Shown here: one piece after another, positions 34,126 through 45,675 of the stretch
Position numbering within the stretch: position 1 is the stretch's first letter
Layout of the letters: every line of letters starts with the position of its first letter
Source: Rhizophagus clarus
Lineage: Eukaryota; Glomeromycota; Glomeromycetes; Glomerales; Glomeraceae
NCBI GenBank assembly: GCA_015698045.1
Contig: BLAL01000286.1
Location: 310,001 to 374,000, forward strand
DNA: 64,000 nucleotides
Direction of reading: 5' to 3'
Notes under the pieces: generated by a model
The model's database searches: none
Told to the model about the DNA's origin: nothing
Seen by the model: the letters and a program-made list of their open reading frames with translations, nothing else
Translations under genes and position numbers: made by a program

Positions 34126-34828
34126 TTAAAACAATTCATATACTTCTTCTACTTCATCATCATCATACAATTTAAACCTAAGCTTAACAACACCTAAATT
34201 TTCATATTTTTTAACTACCTCCATAATTTCTTCACTTAATGATTCATTACAATTATCATTCTTAATAATTTTTAAAGAAAGTAATTTTGTTGGTTTTCTA
34301 TTTTTCCATTTTATGAAAAATGTTTCTAAATCTTTCGGAGATCCAAAATCGAACTTTGAGTCAGCATTATGTATTTTTAATTCACGAAAATTATTTGATG
34401 AATGGGTTGCAACAATTTTTAATACATCCTTTTCAGTTAAATAATTTTCACCACACCAAATTTTAATGCTTTCCAGGCATTGACATTTAATAAATATTGG
34501 TTGTAATAAATGTAGTTCATCACTATTAAAAATTACGAAAAGATATTGAAGATTTAGACAAAAATCAGCAATAAGTGATATTGCTTCACCATCAAGTTCA
34601 CGCACGAAAAGCTTTTTAAGGGTTTTTCCATTATTTTTTAAAAATTTTCTCATACATTGAGATTTTGGAAGACGATAAGGGATTTTTAATACTTGTAAAT
34701 TAGGAAAGTTAGTGTTTCCTATCTCATCAAAGTCTTCAATAAAGTCATCACCATCGTCGTCATCGTCATCATCATCGTCATCATCATCATCATCATCGTC
34801 ATCGTCATCATCATCATCATCGTCATCG

Positions 34829-34881
<53 letters not shown>

Positions 34882-35733
34882 GGGTTGAAATGAAAATATA
34901 ACCTCCTGTAAGTTTATAAATGAACTAACAAATGATAATGGTAAATCAGTTCTATTACTATAAAGATGTAATTTTGTTATTGTATTAGATTGACTTTCTA
35001 AAGCAGGTATAATATTTTCCCAATTAGTATCAAACGCTGTCATAGCTAAATTTTTTAAATTATTCTGTACATTAATTAATTCTTTTAACTCGTCTAATAC
35101 ATATAGCTTGTCTGAATAATAATCATCATTAAAATCTATAAAAAGTGTACGCAAATTATGACTTATTTCAGACAGTTGATGAAAAAAGCCGAGGGGAATA
35201 TTTGAATCGCAGCGTAGTATTGAAAGGTTTTGTAGCCCAGTAAAATAAGAGAGAGAAAATGTGAGATGATATTTATCATTACTGCAAAAAGTGAATTTTT
35301 TTAAAGATGAAATTTGGTTCATAAACATTCTGAAAATTTCATTTAAAACCGAACATCTTTCAGATCGCTCAATTTGAAGGACATTATCAACTATTTCAAT
35401 AACATTATAAAATATTAAGACTTTGCAAAATGTTGGGTAATTAAATAATGGTGGTTTTAATGTAAAGGGTGATAAGACAATATTATTTTTAAATAAGGAT
35501 TGTTTTGATGTTTCAGGAAGGCACGTAATTAACGTGCGAAGAATCGATGTTTCCACTTTGTTTCGATAAGAAATATCAGTACCTTTAAAGATCCAAACAT
35601 TCCTCCATAAAATTCTAACAGAAATTTCACACCAAAGACGGTTAACTAACAAACACGAATGTAAAGTGGTTTCATTTTCCTCTAAATATTCAAGAATTTC
35701 ATTTAAGCATTCTACTGGAAGTTCAGATGCCAT
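34126..35733 (-). CDS. F-box/LRR-like protein with poly-Asp insert
   Basis: Intact intronless 535-codon gene. Residues 1-45 form an F-box (LPVECLNEILEYLEEN then TTLHSCLLVNRLWCEISVRI), the Skp1-binding module that makes such proteins substrate receptors of SCF ubiquitin ligases. Residues about 130-280 and 330-520 hold irregular leucine-rich segments (LQNLSILRC, LRTLFIDFN, LKNLAMTAF, ITKLHLYSN, FPNLQVLKIP, LKKLFVREL, LQYLFVIFN), the likely substrate-binding surface. Residues 285-327 are 43 consecutive Asp encoded by mixed GAT/GAC codons, followed by GDDFIEDFDE. The ATG at 35733 sits in an A-rich context and is the first in frame; a TATA-like element lies 70-85 bp upstream. Such genes form a very large family in Rhizophagus. 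Substrate unknown. Confidence 0.92.
34753..34881 (-). repeat. GAT/GAC trinucleotide tract coding for 43 Asp
   Basis: 129 bp of ATC/GTC triplets on the plus strand, wholly in frame within the F-box gene. Interspersed GTC triplets interrupt the pure ATC run, which is longest at the side nearest 34881. Confidence 0.95.
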
Positions 35734-35805
35734 TTTTTTTTGCTGCTTCAGAAAAGGGAATTTGGGTTTAAAAATATAAGGAAAAAAAGTTAATCGTCCA
35801 CCTAC

Positions 35806-35820
35806 TCTTTATATAATAAG
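35806..35820 (-). promoter_or_regulatory. TATA-like element of the F-box gene
   Basis: Minus strand reads TTATTATATAAAGAG, 73-87 bp upstream of the ATG at 35733. A CCGGAAAAAC stretch lies just upstream. Inferred from position and consensus. Confidence 0.5.
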
Positions 35821-35833
35821 AGTTTTTCCGGAT

Positions 35834-37954
35834 TGTGTGACATCTTTTTTGCGCGGTAATGCGGAATTTTTATATCACGTGATGCTACTTATTCTGAGCT
35901 ACTTGAATACTTGCTCTTGTTAAAATTAAATGTTATACATATAACTACCACTTTCAATACAATTTTCATTTGTAATAGATCTTGCAAGGCAAGACTAACA
36001 GCTGATGTTCTTTCCTTTAAATTATAAAAAAAAGAAATTTTGCTTGAATAAAAATAGTACCGTAAATAGATAACATTTTGTTGCATGAAATTATACCTTT
36101 CTTAATAATTTATTAAGAAAAATTTTTAAAATATTCACCCAGTTAAAAACAATCTCCTCCACACAAAGATTTAACACGCAGTACTATAATTAACAATGCA
36201 ATAGAAATCTCGATTAGATTAATTTAAATTCAATTAACTAAATCAATACATATTTAATTCAAAATAGTGAGATATCCTCTAATACTAATCAGTCATCAGC
36301 CCAACAAATTTTTTAATTACTTTACCTCAAAAATAGCTTAGACATAACAATCGCGTAGAATTGCTACTCCTACTCTTATATGGTTCTTACTGCAATATTC
36401 ATACTGGTAAACAAGTGAAATTATAGATGAGTGGCTTCTTTTAGATCTGTCTTGTAGTTAATCAAATTCATATCTTACATTGATAAAATAATCAGGAGAA
36501 AAAAACATGAGAAATCATTAAAGAACTTAATTTACCTTCGTTTCTAAAAATTGCGATCATTGCACGTCAGTGATACGGGATTATTAACATGCAAAAAGTT
36601 CAGAGTAGCGATATGTCATTTCTAATAAAGATAATGATGATTATTACTCTTATCGAATTATCAAATATATATTATTCTCAACAACATATTATTTTATTAG
36701 AACTCGTCTCACCTTGTCCTGTGATAACAACAATTACATCACAGTTCAACACAAATCGCTATTTTTCAGACCATTCACAAGCAATACCTACAATAACTAC
36801 ATGACGAAGCTTTGAAGATCAAAAGGTATGAGTTAACCAAAGAAATAATACTTCCCATTCCTTTCGACTCTCTCAATTTTGCACATTTAAAAAATGTTTT
36901 TTAGTACATAAAAAAAATAAACGCGTTTTTTTTAAAAATTTTAGAAATAAACTAAAATGTAGGATTCATTTCCCAATTCTCTTGACTAGCGAACATATTG
37001 CTTGTCATTCGTCTAAATTTTTCGTAAATTTTGTTCATAAATGAATGTAATCCTTTATTAAAGTTGTATAATGTTCGTATAATGTTCAAACTACAGGTAA
37101 CTTCTGGTCGTCTTTACTTAATAAAAGAAGAAATTATGTGCATGTAGTTGATGCAGCAGAACACTGGAAAAAAAATGAACATGCCACATTTCACGTGATT
37201 TTTTTTACGCGTCAAATTAGGCGAAGCGATCAAGACTTGCAAATTACTAATGCTATAACAGTATAACCGACTAACTAAGATAAATTACCAAATAATTAAA
37301 TAAAGAATTTGGGTAAGTTTGAAGAACGATCTTAATTTAATCTAACTTTCACTAAGAAAATGTATTGATATTCGACTTCTTTAATAAATAAACTAAAGTT
37401 CAATTTGCACATTCATGTCTTTAATGTGTCGTTTTATTAATGTCAATAAAAGGAGGACGCATCTTATTTCACCACGTAAACATGTAACTAGTATAATTAA
37501 CCGAAACCCATGTGATCACAAACAAAAACACTATAATCGTATGATTTAATATATTTCAAAGAGTCAATTCATAAAAAAAAAATCATTATAAGCGTATTTA
37601 AGAGGAGAAAAAGCTTAATACGTAAATTAAAGGAAGGGTAAAAATAAAATGGATTTTTTTCTATCTTTTTGGTTTTTTCCTATGTTTTCCATTTTTGTAC
37701 CTTTATGTCAAAAAGAAGAATAAGATCAATTTTTTTTTTTTTTTAAAAAAAAAAGAAATATAATATATAATGTAGTATAAAACTTACGAGATATTTCAGT
37801 CCTTTAATGCGAAAAAAGAATAATATCTCTATTTTTTTTTTACAATTTGATCTAATCGCATAATATGGATCTAATGGTAAAATCTACTAGCGCCAGTATT
37901 TATATTTATAAAAAAGATGATTTGGTTCATTTCAGTTACATTAATCATTAGTTT
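35834..37954. other. intergenic DNA
   Basis: Mixed composition with no supportable multi-codon gene. A 64-codon frame at 36613-36804 begins MSFLIKIMMIITLIELSNIY, which resembles a signal peptide, but nothing else supports it as a gene. Confidence 0.4.
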
Positions 37955-38278
37955 TACATTATTTATTATTCACTGATTATAAAGGATTCCTCTTCTAATG
38001 GATTTTCTGGTCGAACTACCGATTCTAATGAGATACTATATGAAGGACTTCATAAACTAATTACTCGAGTATAAGGGATTGAAGACAAACCTGGTAATGA
38101 TGGTGATTGAATACTCGGTACGCCATTCCTGCAACATTGGACCACAACTAGGCGGTATCATGAAGAATGGTATAAAATCGATCCTATTTATGAATTTTTT
38201 GCCATTAAGCTATTACTGGATATCGCTTTACAACTAGAGATATTCATGATATATGGTAGATGGTAATCTCTACTATAT
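37955..38278 (+). pseudogene. decayed coding fragment, unknown protein
   Basis: One frame reads KDSSSNGFSGRTTDSNEILY, EGLHKLITRV, TAA, GIEDKPGNDGD, TGA, ILGTPFLQHWTTTRRYHEEW, YKIDPIYEFFAIKLLLDIAL, QLEIFMIYGRW. The varied, aromatic-rich composition is unlike the A/T-biased artefact frames nearby. Two stops and no start; family not recognised. Confidence 0.35.
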
Positions 38279-39649
38279 AGACTGTCATTGTTAAAGCGAT
38301 TCACAAAGAAATCTACCTTCCTCGTCTTATGATAATATTATTAATATCAACCTCTCATTAGATTATTTGTTAATTTGGGATCGATAACACAAACACACGG
38401 CTTATGAATACATTCTCAGTTGTATGTCTCCAAAGAGATAAGTAATTACATATATTTGGTTTCCAATCATTTTCAAAAATTTTGGTTATCAATATACAGT
38501 AATGACCAGTCTTAATATACCGATTACTTTCCTGATTGTGTGTACTTGTACTCAAATTTAAACTCTAAGACCGCAGATTTTTTATGAAGTCAAATCTGAA
38601 CATCTTCAAGTCCGTTATATTTTGACGAACAATGACAGATTAAATAGAACTTCCGGGAAGAGTAGCTTGATTGGCATTCTTGATAATACATATTGTCCAT
38701 TATAATCAAACAATTACAATGTCCAAAATTGTAACGTAACGATTCTCCAAGTATTGATCAAGGCTTCTTTTTTTCAAAATTAAATGTATATTTCCTTGTA
38801 TTCTTTCTATTAAATGTACTTCCATTTTCTTTTCTTTCTTTTTTTTTGTTTCGCCATATTCACTAACAGTTCCTTGGTGAAATTTAACTGCAGCAACTGG
38901 TACAATGACTGATTTTATTAACAATAAATCAGAATGAGGCGGAATTAGTATATACTTCTGATAATAATAATTCATAAAATTCATAACAAATAATTAATTA
39001 ATTTCAAATGATATTAAAGTTTTTCACATCAATCCTTTTAACATACATACTTTGAGTGTATTGAAAAACAATCAGTCGCTAACTCCTAAATTATCTCCAT
39101 TTAACGAGACTAATACAGGTGGTCTATAGGTCAGAATGAAAAAAAATATCTAAATAATAAAATACAATTTTAAAATTTGAAAAAAGAATGATTATAGATC
39201 AATTTATGTTAAACAATTTAAATAAAAGTTTATATACCAAATAAAATCGAGTTATAGCTTCAATGAAATCATTCTGAAAAATAAAATAAAATTTAGTTTG
39301 ATAAGAAAATGCCGTTACTCCGTTTTTGAAGTATGTAAAGGAAAATGATAATACTCAATGATCGTTACATTTTCTTTAATTCAGGTGGTCTTCAGTTTTT
39401 GTACCGTTATACAGTGTTGACGGCAGTATCCTAAGAATTGCTAAATCAATTCAAAGCTTCAATTCAAAGAAAGTAGGATGAATCATTTCAAATATATTAT
39501 TTTAAAATATAGAAATATTTTACTGTATTCTTTGATCAAAATTTTCTAGTCCAAATAGTTTGGTCATCGATTTTTTTTTTTATAATTGATCATCACTACA
39601 ACAATCATTCAATTTACATTTTTTTTTAGATTCGATCCGATGAAAAATG
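38279..39649. other. intergenic DNA with weak minus-strand frames
   Basis: Minus-strand frames at 38370-38555 and 38706-38984 (for example PHSDLLLIKSVIVPVAAVKF) have moderately protein-like composition. They lack splice-framed continuity, so no gene is called. Confidence 0.35.
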
Positions 39650-41010
39650 TTTTTTTTCTTCCGTAAACCATATAATATGAAAGGTAAAGCTATTGAAAAA
39701 GGCATGAAGAAATATTTATTATTATTATTATTTTTTTTTTTTTTTTCAATGTAATTCTCCATTGAGCTATGCAGAAAAGAAAACAATGTGGAACAATATA
39801 TGGCGAAGTTATTACTAATCAAAAAAATTCTCGCTTATTTTTTCACTGCAATCCTAAAAGCAGTACATTTAATCATACAGGTAGCAAGATGGAGTATCAA
39901 ACATGATCATATAGGTTGTGAAAGACCACATAATATGAAAGGAAAAGCTTGTATGAGCCTTGTATGAAGAAATTTTTTTTTATTTTTTATTTATTTTTTT
40001 TTTTTCAATGTAATTTCTCTATACAGAGAAGAAATCAATTTATGGTGCTTATTTTTTCACAGTATAGGTTGGAGGTTTACTGTAAAAGTTCACCCAACAT
40101 GAAAGGCAAAGCTTGTATGAGCCTTGTATGAAGAAATTTTTTTTTATTTTTTATTTATTTTTTTTTTCAATGTAATTTCTTTATACAGAGAAGAAATCAA
40201 TTTATGGTGCTTATTTTTTCACAGTATTGGTTGGAGGTTTACTTTGAAAGACTGCCCAACATGAAAGGCAAAGCTTGTATGAGCCTTGTATGAAGAAATT
40301 TTTTTTTATTTTTTATTTATTTTTTTTTTTAATGTAATTTCTCTATACAGAAAAGAAATCAATTTATAGTGCTTATTTTTTCACAGTATAGGTTGGAAGT
40401 TTACTTTGAAAGACTGCCCAACATGAAAGGCAAAGCTTGTATGAGCTTAGTATGAAAAACTTTTTTTTTATTTTTATTTTTTTTTTTTCAATGTAATTTC
40501 TCTATATAGAAAAGAAATCAATTTATGGTGCTTATTTTTTCACAGTATAGGTTGAAGATTTATTGGAAAAGACTGCCCAATATGAAAGGCAAAGCTTGTA
40601 TGGGCTTTAGTATGAAGAAATTTTTTTTATTTTTATTTATTTTTTTTTTCAATGTAATTTCTCTATACAGTGAAGAAAACAATTTATGATGCTTATTTTT
40701 TCATAATATAGGTTGGAGGTTTACTAAGAAAGACCATCCAACATGAAAGGCAAAGCTTGTATGAGTCTAGTATGAAGAAATCTTTTTTATTTTTTATTTA
40801 TTTTTTTTTTCAATGTAATTTCTCTATATAGAGAAGAAAACAATTTATGATGCTTATTTTTTCATAATATAGGTTGGAGGTTTACTAGAAAAGATCACCC
40901 AACATGAAAGGCAAAGCTTGTTAAGCTTGGTATAAAGAAATTTTTTTTATTTTTATTTATTTTTTTTTTCAATGTAATTTCTCTATACAGAGAAGAAAAC
41001 AGTGTGGAAC
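39650..41010. repeat. ~160-bp minisatellite, eight units
   Basis: Units contain AGGTTGGAGGTTTACT, GCCCAACATGAAAGGCAAAG, CTTGTATGAGCCTTGTATGA, a T tract, CAATGTAATTTCTCTATACA, GAAATCAATTTATGGTGCTT and ATTTTTTCACAGTAT. The anchor AGCTTGTATGAG recurs near 39947, 40109, 40273, 40435, 40595, 40757 and, degraded, 40915. The first (39655 on) and last parts carry an extra GCAATCCTAAAAGCAGTACA segment, so the array ends share sequence that inner units lack. Confidence 0.8.
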
Positions 41011-41666
41011 AATTTATGATTACTAATCGAAAATTCATGCTTATTTTTTCACAGCAATCCTAGAAGCAGTACATTTAATTATCAAACATGATCATATAGG
41101 TTGGAGAACTTCACTCAAGGCTTGTGAAAACAAAAAAAAAATTATGAAAAAGGTGTATACTCTTTATTTTATTCATGAATCCAACAGAACGCCACCCAAG
41201 ATTTTTACTTACTGCAGTATGTAGGCTAGATGATGAGGATCTAACGAAAGTTCGTTGATGTCCATCTAAATATCTGCGGAGCAAATATAGGTAGAGAAGA
41301 AGGTTTGCATCAATATATTATTGTTTGAATAATTTTTAACGTATTTTAAATGTTGTTACTTTTGCGAAAAACTGAAACAATGTTCTGTAAATATTTATCA
41401 AAAAGAGAAAATTTGTATTCTACCTTTTTTTTCTTTTTTGTTTGAAAAAAAAAGAAATCGTTTTAAGAACTGACCGTGAATACATTTTTGTCTGTCAAAT
41501 AGATCGGTATAACACTCGACCAATTGTAACAAAGAAGGAATTGGGAGCGAGTAAAAGCCCATATGGCGAGAATTAATGTTTTTATTTAATTCAATCTGTT
41601 TATACAATAGTGTGATTTAACAAAATTTACGTGACCAAAAAAAAAAGAGAATTAATTAAAATAAAA
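41011..41666. other. intergenic DNA with possible minus-strand exons
   Basis: On the minus strand, MGFYSLPIPSLLQLVECYTD (within 41398-41607) follows a TATAAACAG acceptor. A later block YLDGHQRTFVRSSSSSLHTA (about 41215-41276) lies between a TTGCTCCGCAG acceptor and a GTAAGT donor. The phases do not join, so these are noted as possible exon remnants only. Confidence 0.3.
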
Positions 41667-41777
41667 CTATTGATATAATATCAATCCTTCTATTGATTCT
41701 AAACATCCTCCAGCAGTTCTATACAGAATTAAATGATTAGTTTGCTTTATAGAATAAAGTGGGTAAAATTGAGATGG
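41667..41777 (-). pseudogene. C-terminal coding fragment, unknown protein
   Basis: Open minus-strand stretch PSQFYPLYSIKQTNHLILYR then TAGGCLESIEGLILYQ, ending at TAG. It is preceded by an in-frame TAA, with no start. The composition (GG, C, mixed polar) differs from artefact frames, so it is probably the last exon of a lost gene. Confidence 0.3.
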
Positions 41778-41984
41778 TTAGTTTTCAATATATAATAGAC
41801 AAGTTATAATACTATCCTATCAATTCGATCTTCGATCTTAACAACCTAGCAAGAATTTATAACAAATTGTTATTTGTGACCCAAATTTTTTGTTTTTTTT
41901 TTGTCTTCAGAAAATTCCGAGTGTTAATTTTCCTTACCGGTAATGGCTCTTACTAGTCAGTTGTCGCTTTTACTATTTTTACTT

Positions 41985-42030
41985 TTTTGTTTTCTTTGTT
42001 TTCTTTGTTTTCTTTGTTTTCTTTGTTCAG
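41985..42030. repeat. TTTTCTTTG 9-bp microsatellite, about five copies
   Basis: GTTTTCTTT repeated in tandem. It lies about 240 bp upstream of the histone-fold-like gene. Confidence 0.8.
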
Positions 42031-42138
42031 AGTTTTTTTTATTTTTAGCACTTTCATCACAAGATTTTGTCACGAGTGTCAAGACGCGTAGACGTGTTTA
42101 ATATTTACATGTGACCCATGTGAGTCCTATGTGGCTAA

Positions 42139-42145
42139 GTATTTA
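42139..42145 (+). promoter_or_regulatory. TATA-like element of the histone-fold-like gene
   Basis: TATTTAAG-type element about 130 bp upstream of the ATG at 42272. The sequence between is non-repetitive and consistent with a 5' UTR. Confidence 0.35.
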
Positions 42146-42271
42146 AGCGACTCGTTTTCGCAATTTGTTTTTTATCTTTTTACCACTCTGAAAAGTTCAG
42201 CTATCTTTTGTACAATTTGTTTTCAGCAGTTTATAAACCTTTTAACCATTCCGAAAAAAAATTACAACAAA

Positions 42272-42654
42272 ATGCCTTCTCTTCATCGACGCGTAAAAGC
42301 TACTCGACGCCAATCTTGCGATGATGATGATGTTGACGTCTTAGTACGTGTGTTTTTTTAGGCAAACTTCTCTTTACTTTTATATTTTTACTCGCTCATC
42401 TTTTTTCATTATTATTTAAATTGTATTAGTTCTATCTTCATTGCAAATCCTTTATTCAGAAATTAGCGCATAAAGCGCATTCTGAAGCAGATTCTGACGA
42501 AACAAAGGTAGTCGAAAGGAAACACGTTGAAGCTGCCTTAGAGGTGAGTCGAAATTGTAAACTGAACATTTCAACAAATTATTTTACCCTAACATAATGA
42601 ATCTTATCTTAATAGAAAGTTTTACAAGAAATCCAAGACTCCGAGGATAATTAG
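42272..42654 (+). CDS. small histone-fold-like protein, CENP-W-like C-terminal half (64 residues)
   Basis: Three phase-0 exons. Exon 1 (42272-42343) is MPSLHRRVKATRRQSCDDDD, VDVL. Intron 1 (116 bp) starts GTACGT and ends TTTATTCAG. Exon 2 (42460-42543) is KLAHKAHSEADSDETKVVER, KHVEAALE. Intron 2 (72 bp) starts GTGAGT and ends TTAATAG. Exon 3 (42616-42654) is KVLQEIQDSEDN and TAG. The ATG follows ACAACAAA, a good start context. The basic N-terminus, a helix LAHKAHSEA, then VVERKHVEAALEKVL match the order in kinetochore protein CENP-W (basic start, LAEEA helix, I..EHV.AA..V.L), but the first half of the fold is hard to see and 64 residues is short. Other small histone-fold proteins (CENP-X/MHF2, POLE4-like) are alternatives. 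Gene structure is well supported; identity is tentative. Confidence 0.6.
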
Positions 42655-44149
42655 AAAGAATTATTTTTTTTTTTTTGAAAACAAAGGTTGAATTATACGA
42701 AATTTACGTGATGAATATGAAGTTTAAACGCGTTAAATACAAATAACACGACTCAACCAACTCTATCTTCTTTTACCAATATTTTATTGTCGTCTTTTTT
42801 CTTTTTTTTGATGTCACCTTTTTTCTTTTTCTGATGTCATCTTTTTTCTTTTTTCTCTTTTTTCTGATGTCATTCATCTTTTTTCTTTTTTCTTATGATC
42901 ACTAGAAACATTAGATTGAAATAAAATACATAGGTATTGCACAATAATAAGTATTGATCTTGTACTTAAAATTATATATATAAACATATATAAATATACT
43001 ACCTTTAAATTTTCATTTCATCATCTCTCAATCACATTTTATTAGCGTATACTGTAAAAATGGGGGTGTTCTGTAAAATCTAAAGTGCGATTTCTAAGTT
43101 GATAAATATACAACATATATTGCATAAAGAGCCAAATTGATATATAATTGATTTTATTACGACTGGTGGCTTAGAAGTCAGATCACGATTAAAAATAACG
43201 ATCCGGACTTTTAAAATTATTAATCCGGATTTTAATCCGAATTTCAAATAATATATATAAAAATAACGGATTGTGTACAGTGTATACATTTTTTTTTATT
43301 ATAATGATTAACGAAGGCCTTTATAAAATTATTTAAATTTACTATTCAAGTATAGTATAGAACCATCATTAATATAATAAATATAAAATTTACTATATAT
43401 TAAATTTGTATTCTTTAAACTTAAAGGTTGTTCTCATCCACTTCAATGTAAAAGTACTAAATTATTTTTCATATTTGCAATAATTTAAGAGAGAGAGATA
43501 ATCAGCAAGCTCATTACTAATCCAGGATCACAATCCCTTTAAATCCGTTGTATTCGATTCATCCAAATTAAGCTCGGATGGCGGATTGATCCGGATAGTT
43601 TGAATAAGGATCGAAACCCCAGAGGAATGAGTTGGCGAATAAACTGAAGTTAAAAATTATTTTGCATTATTTTTATTATTTTTTTTTTTTCTCAGCTATT
43701 CTAAAATCATAAAAATAACAGAAGTATAAATTAGCATGATTTGGAATTGTTCATTTAAATATTGCCAGTTTGTTGCCAGTTTGAATTACCTCGCCTTCTT
43801 CATAATCTTCAAAAATAGCTCAAACATTATTGTGTTGCTCTTACTACCAATTCTTTTTATTATAAACCTTTTTGATGCGTTGGTTTAATAATTCTATTAA
43901 TATCCACGGGTGATTTAACATTGAATATGAATATTAATTTTCATAATTTATTATTGCAGAATAAAATAATATCGATGGTTAGAGATGCTTACCACTTGCT
44001 TGTTTGTAAAATAGGTCGTTTAATTTTTTTGGGGATCAGAACGACTTTGACTGAGTGTGTAAGAATCTGATAAATGGTTGAGACAAATAATTTTTACATA
44101 GCTCCTAGATATTCACAATATATGCTAAATTAGAAATGCATTAACACGA
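42655..44149. other. intergenic DNA
   Basis: TTTTTTCTTTTTTCTGATGT repeats lie at 42790-42900. GATCCGGAT/ATCCGGAT motifs at 43195-43235 and 43590 are in opposite orientation, recalling the subterminal motifs of the 12.1-kb element, but clear ends and a target duplication could not be found. No gene. Confidence 0.4.
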
Positions 44150-44960
44150 CACATATATATATATGGATTCTCAAAGTCGCATACATCATTAGTCCCACTT
44201 ACACTGTTCGAACGTCTCTATTATTCGTCTCATCATGCTCTCGGACACGCTTATTATGATGAAATTTGGACAGGATTAAGATTAAATCCTCTGAATGTTT
44301 ATTATCATGATTTACTTTTCAAATTCTCAGATCCTATTGATGAATTAACCAAAACGTATAACAAATTAATGATGAATTTGATCTAACTTGATGATTAATA
44401 CAAGAAGATACCAATCAGTTTGAAGATGTCTCGGTATACAAATAACTGAACTAAATTTCATGAATTACTTACAGGTAGCGGCGCCACGGCAGCGATGAAA
44501 TATTTGATTCACCCCGGTCGCTAAAATTTTCCTTAATTAATAGAAATTGAAGAATTATCCTCTAAACTAACAATATATGACCATCCATCATATCTCCCTT
44601 TGCAAGATTACTAAAAATTTCAAACGTCATGTTTAGACAAGATGAATCTCAACATAATTCTAAATTATTATTTTTTAAATGTTTCGGATACTGAATTTCA
44701 GTTCAGACATTCCTTCAAATTACACTGATGATACTGACGCTTTGATCTAAGTTAAGATGAATAATTCGACGGATTTTTTTTGAAACCCTCCATTGTGTCT
44801 AGTCTAGAAATATTGCAAGAGGTTTTATTGCAGAAAGGAACGTATCGATCAAGATATCACTGCATTGAGGACCTGAATTATAATCGACAGTTCTACCAGA
44901 AGATCCATTAGAAGTATAATAGATGTTGAAAATTTTGATTTAAAAATCTACGAGAATTTT
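44150..44960 (+). pseudogene. decayed coding region, unknown protein
   Basis: The best block (44160-44386) reads YGFSKSHTSLVPLTLFERLY, YSSHHALGHAYYDEIWTGLR, LNPLNVYYHDLLFKFSDPID, ELTKTYNKLMMNLI and stops. Further fragments follow in other frames: GSGATAAMKYLIHPG (about 44477), EIEELSSKLTIYDHPSYLPL (about 44545) and LEILQEVLLQKGTYRSRYHC (about 44806). The varied composition supports a former gene; stops and frame changes support decay. Family not recognised. Confidence 0.35.
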
Positions 44961-45675
44961 CACATTAGTAATAACGCGAATACTCAAAGATCCATGAATG
45001 AAAAGCTAACAATTCACTCATGTTGTGGTTCAATGCGTTTTGAATTTATGTATATATCTATCTATATACAGATCAGTTTATTTAAATAAAATTTAGCTTT
45101 TACAAAAAAAATGATAAATTAATCTAACCGTTTTTATATGTGATCGGCAAAGAAACGTGACATTTATATTAGCTTGAGTGACGGCCTGACGCGTAAAAAA
45201 CTCTATTTTCTGGTACATACAGTACAGTACAGGGAGAATATTTGACATAGAAGATATAAGAATCCTGATATAACAACGAAATAAAACTACAAAAGTTGAC
45301 ACGGTAATATTTTACTATGCTAGTAATTGTTGGAAGCTAGCTTTAATTGATTACTTTCGTGAAAATGACCTTCTTCAAAGAAGATACAGTACTTCAAGAA
45401 GTTGCATGTATTCTATACTCGTGCGTAAAGATCTATGAGACACGTGTTAATTATCTTAAAAGCTGAAAGCGAGTGTGGATTACTCTTCAATTAGTCCTTA
45501 TTTTTCTTCCCTTTTAAAAGAAATGATGTTATTTTGTTCTCGTCAGTATCTCATCAAAAAAAGAATACGTAACTTAGGATATTTAATTACTTTTATTAAC
45601 TTTATTTTGTTTTTCAATGTTTAGAATTACGCAAAAACGCAAGTCAAAGTACGAAAACACTTCAGATCACCGACC
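44961..45675. other. intergenic DNA
   Basis: Single-copy-looking sequence without a coding frame, repeat or RNA gene that I can identify. Confidence 0.4.

Noticed and set aside
36589..36804. Possible small secreted protein starting MSFLIKIMMIITLIE
   Set aside because: A hydrophobic start is common by chance in AT-rich DNA; no cleavage-site logic, introns, repeats or neighbours support it.
39949..40131. 60-codon frame in the minisatellite
   Set aside because: Chance frame within one repeat unit and its T tract.
43062..43621. Possible third hAT-like element with TGGGGG and ACCCCA ends and GATCCGGAT motifs
   Set aside because: Flanking 8-mers do not match and the arms do not align beyond a few bases.
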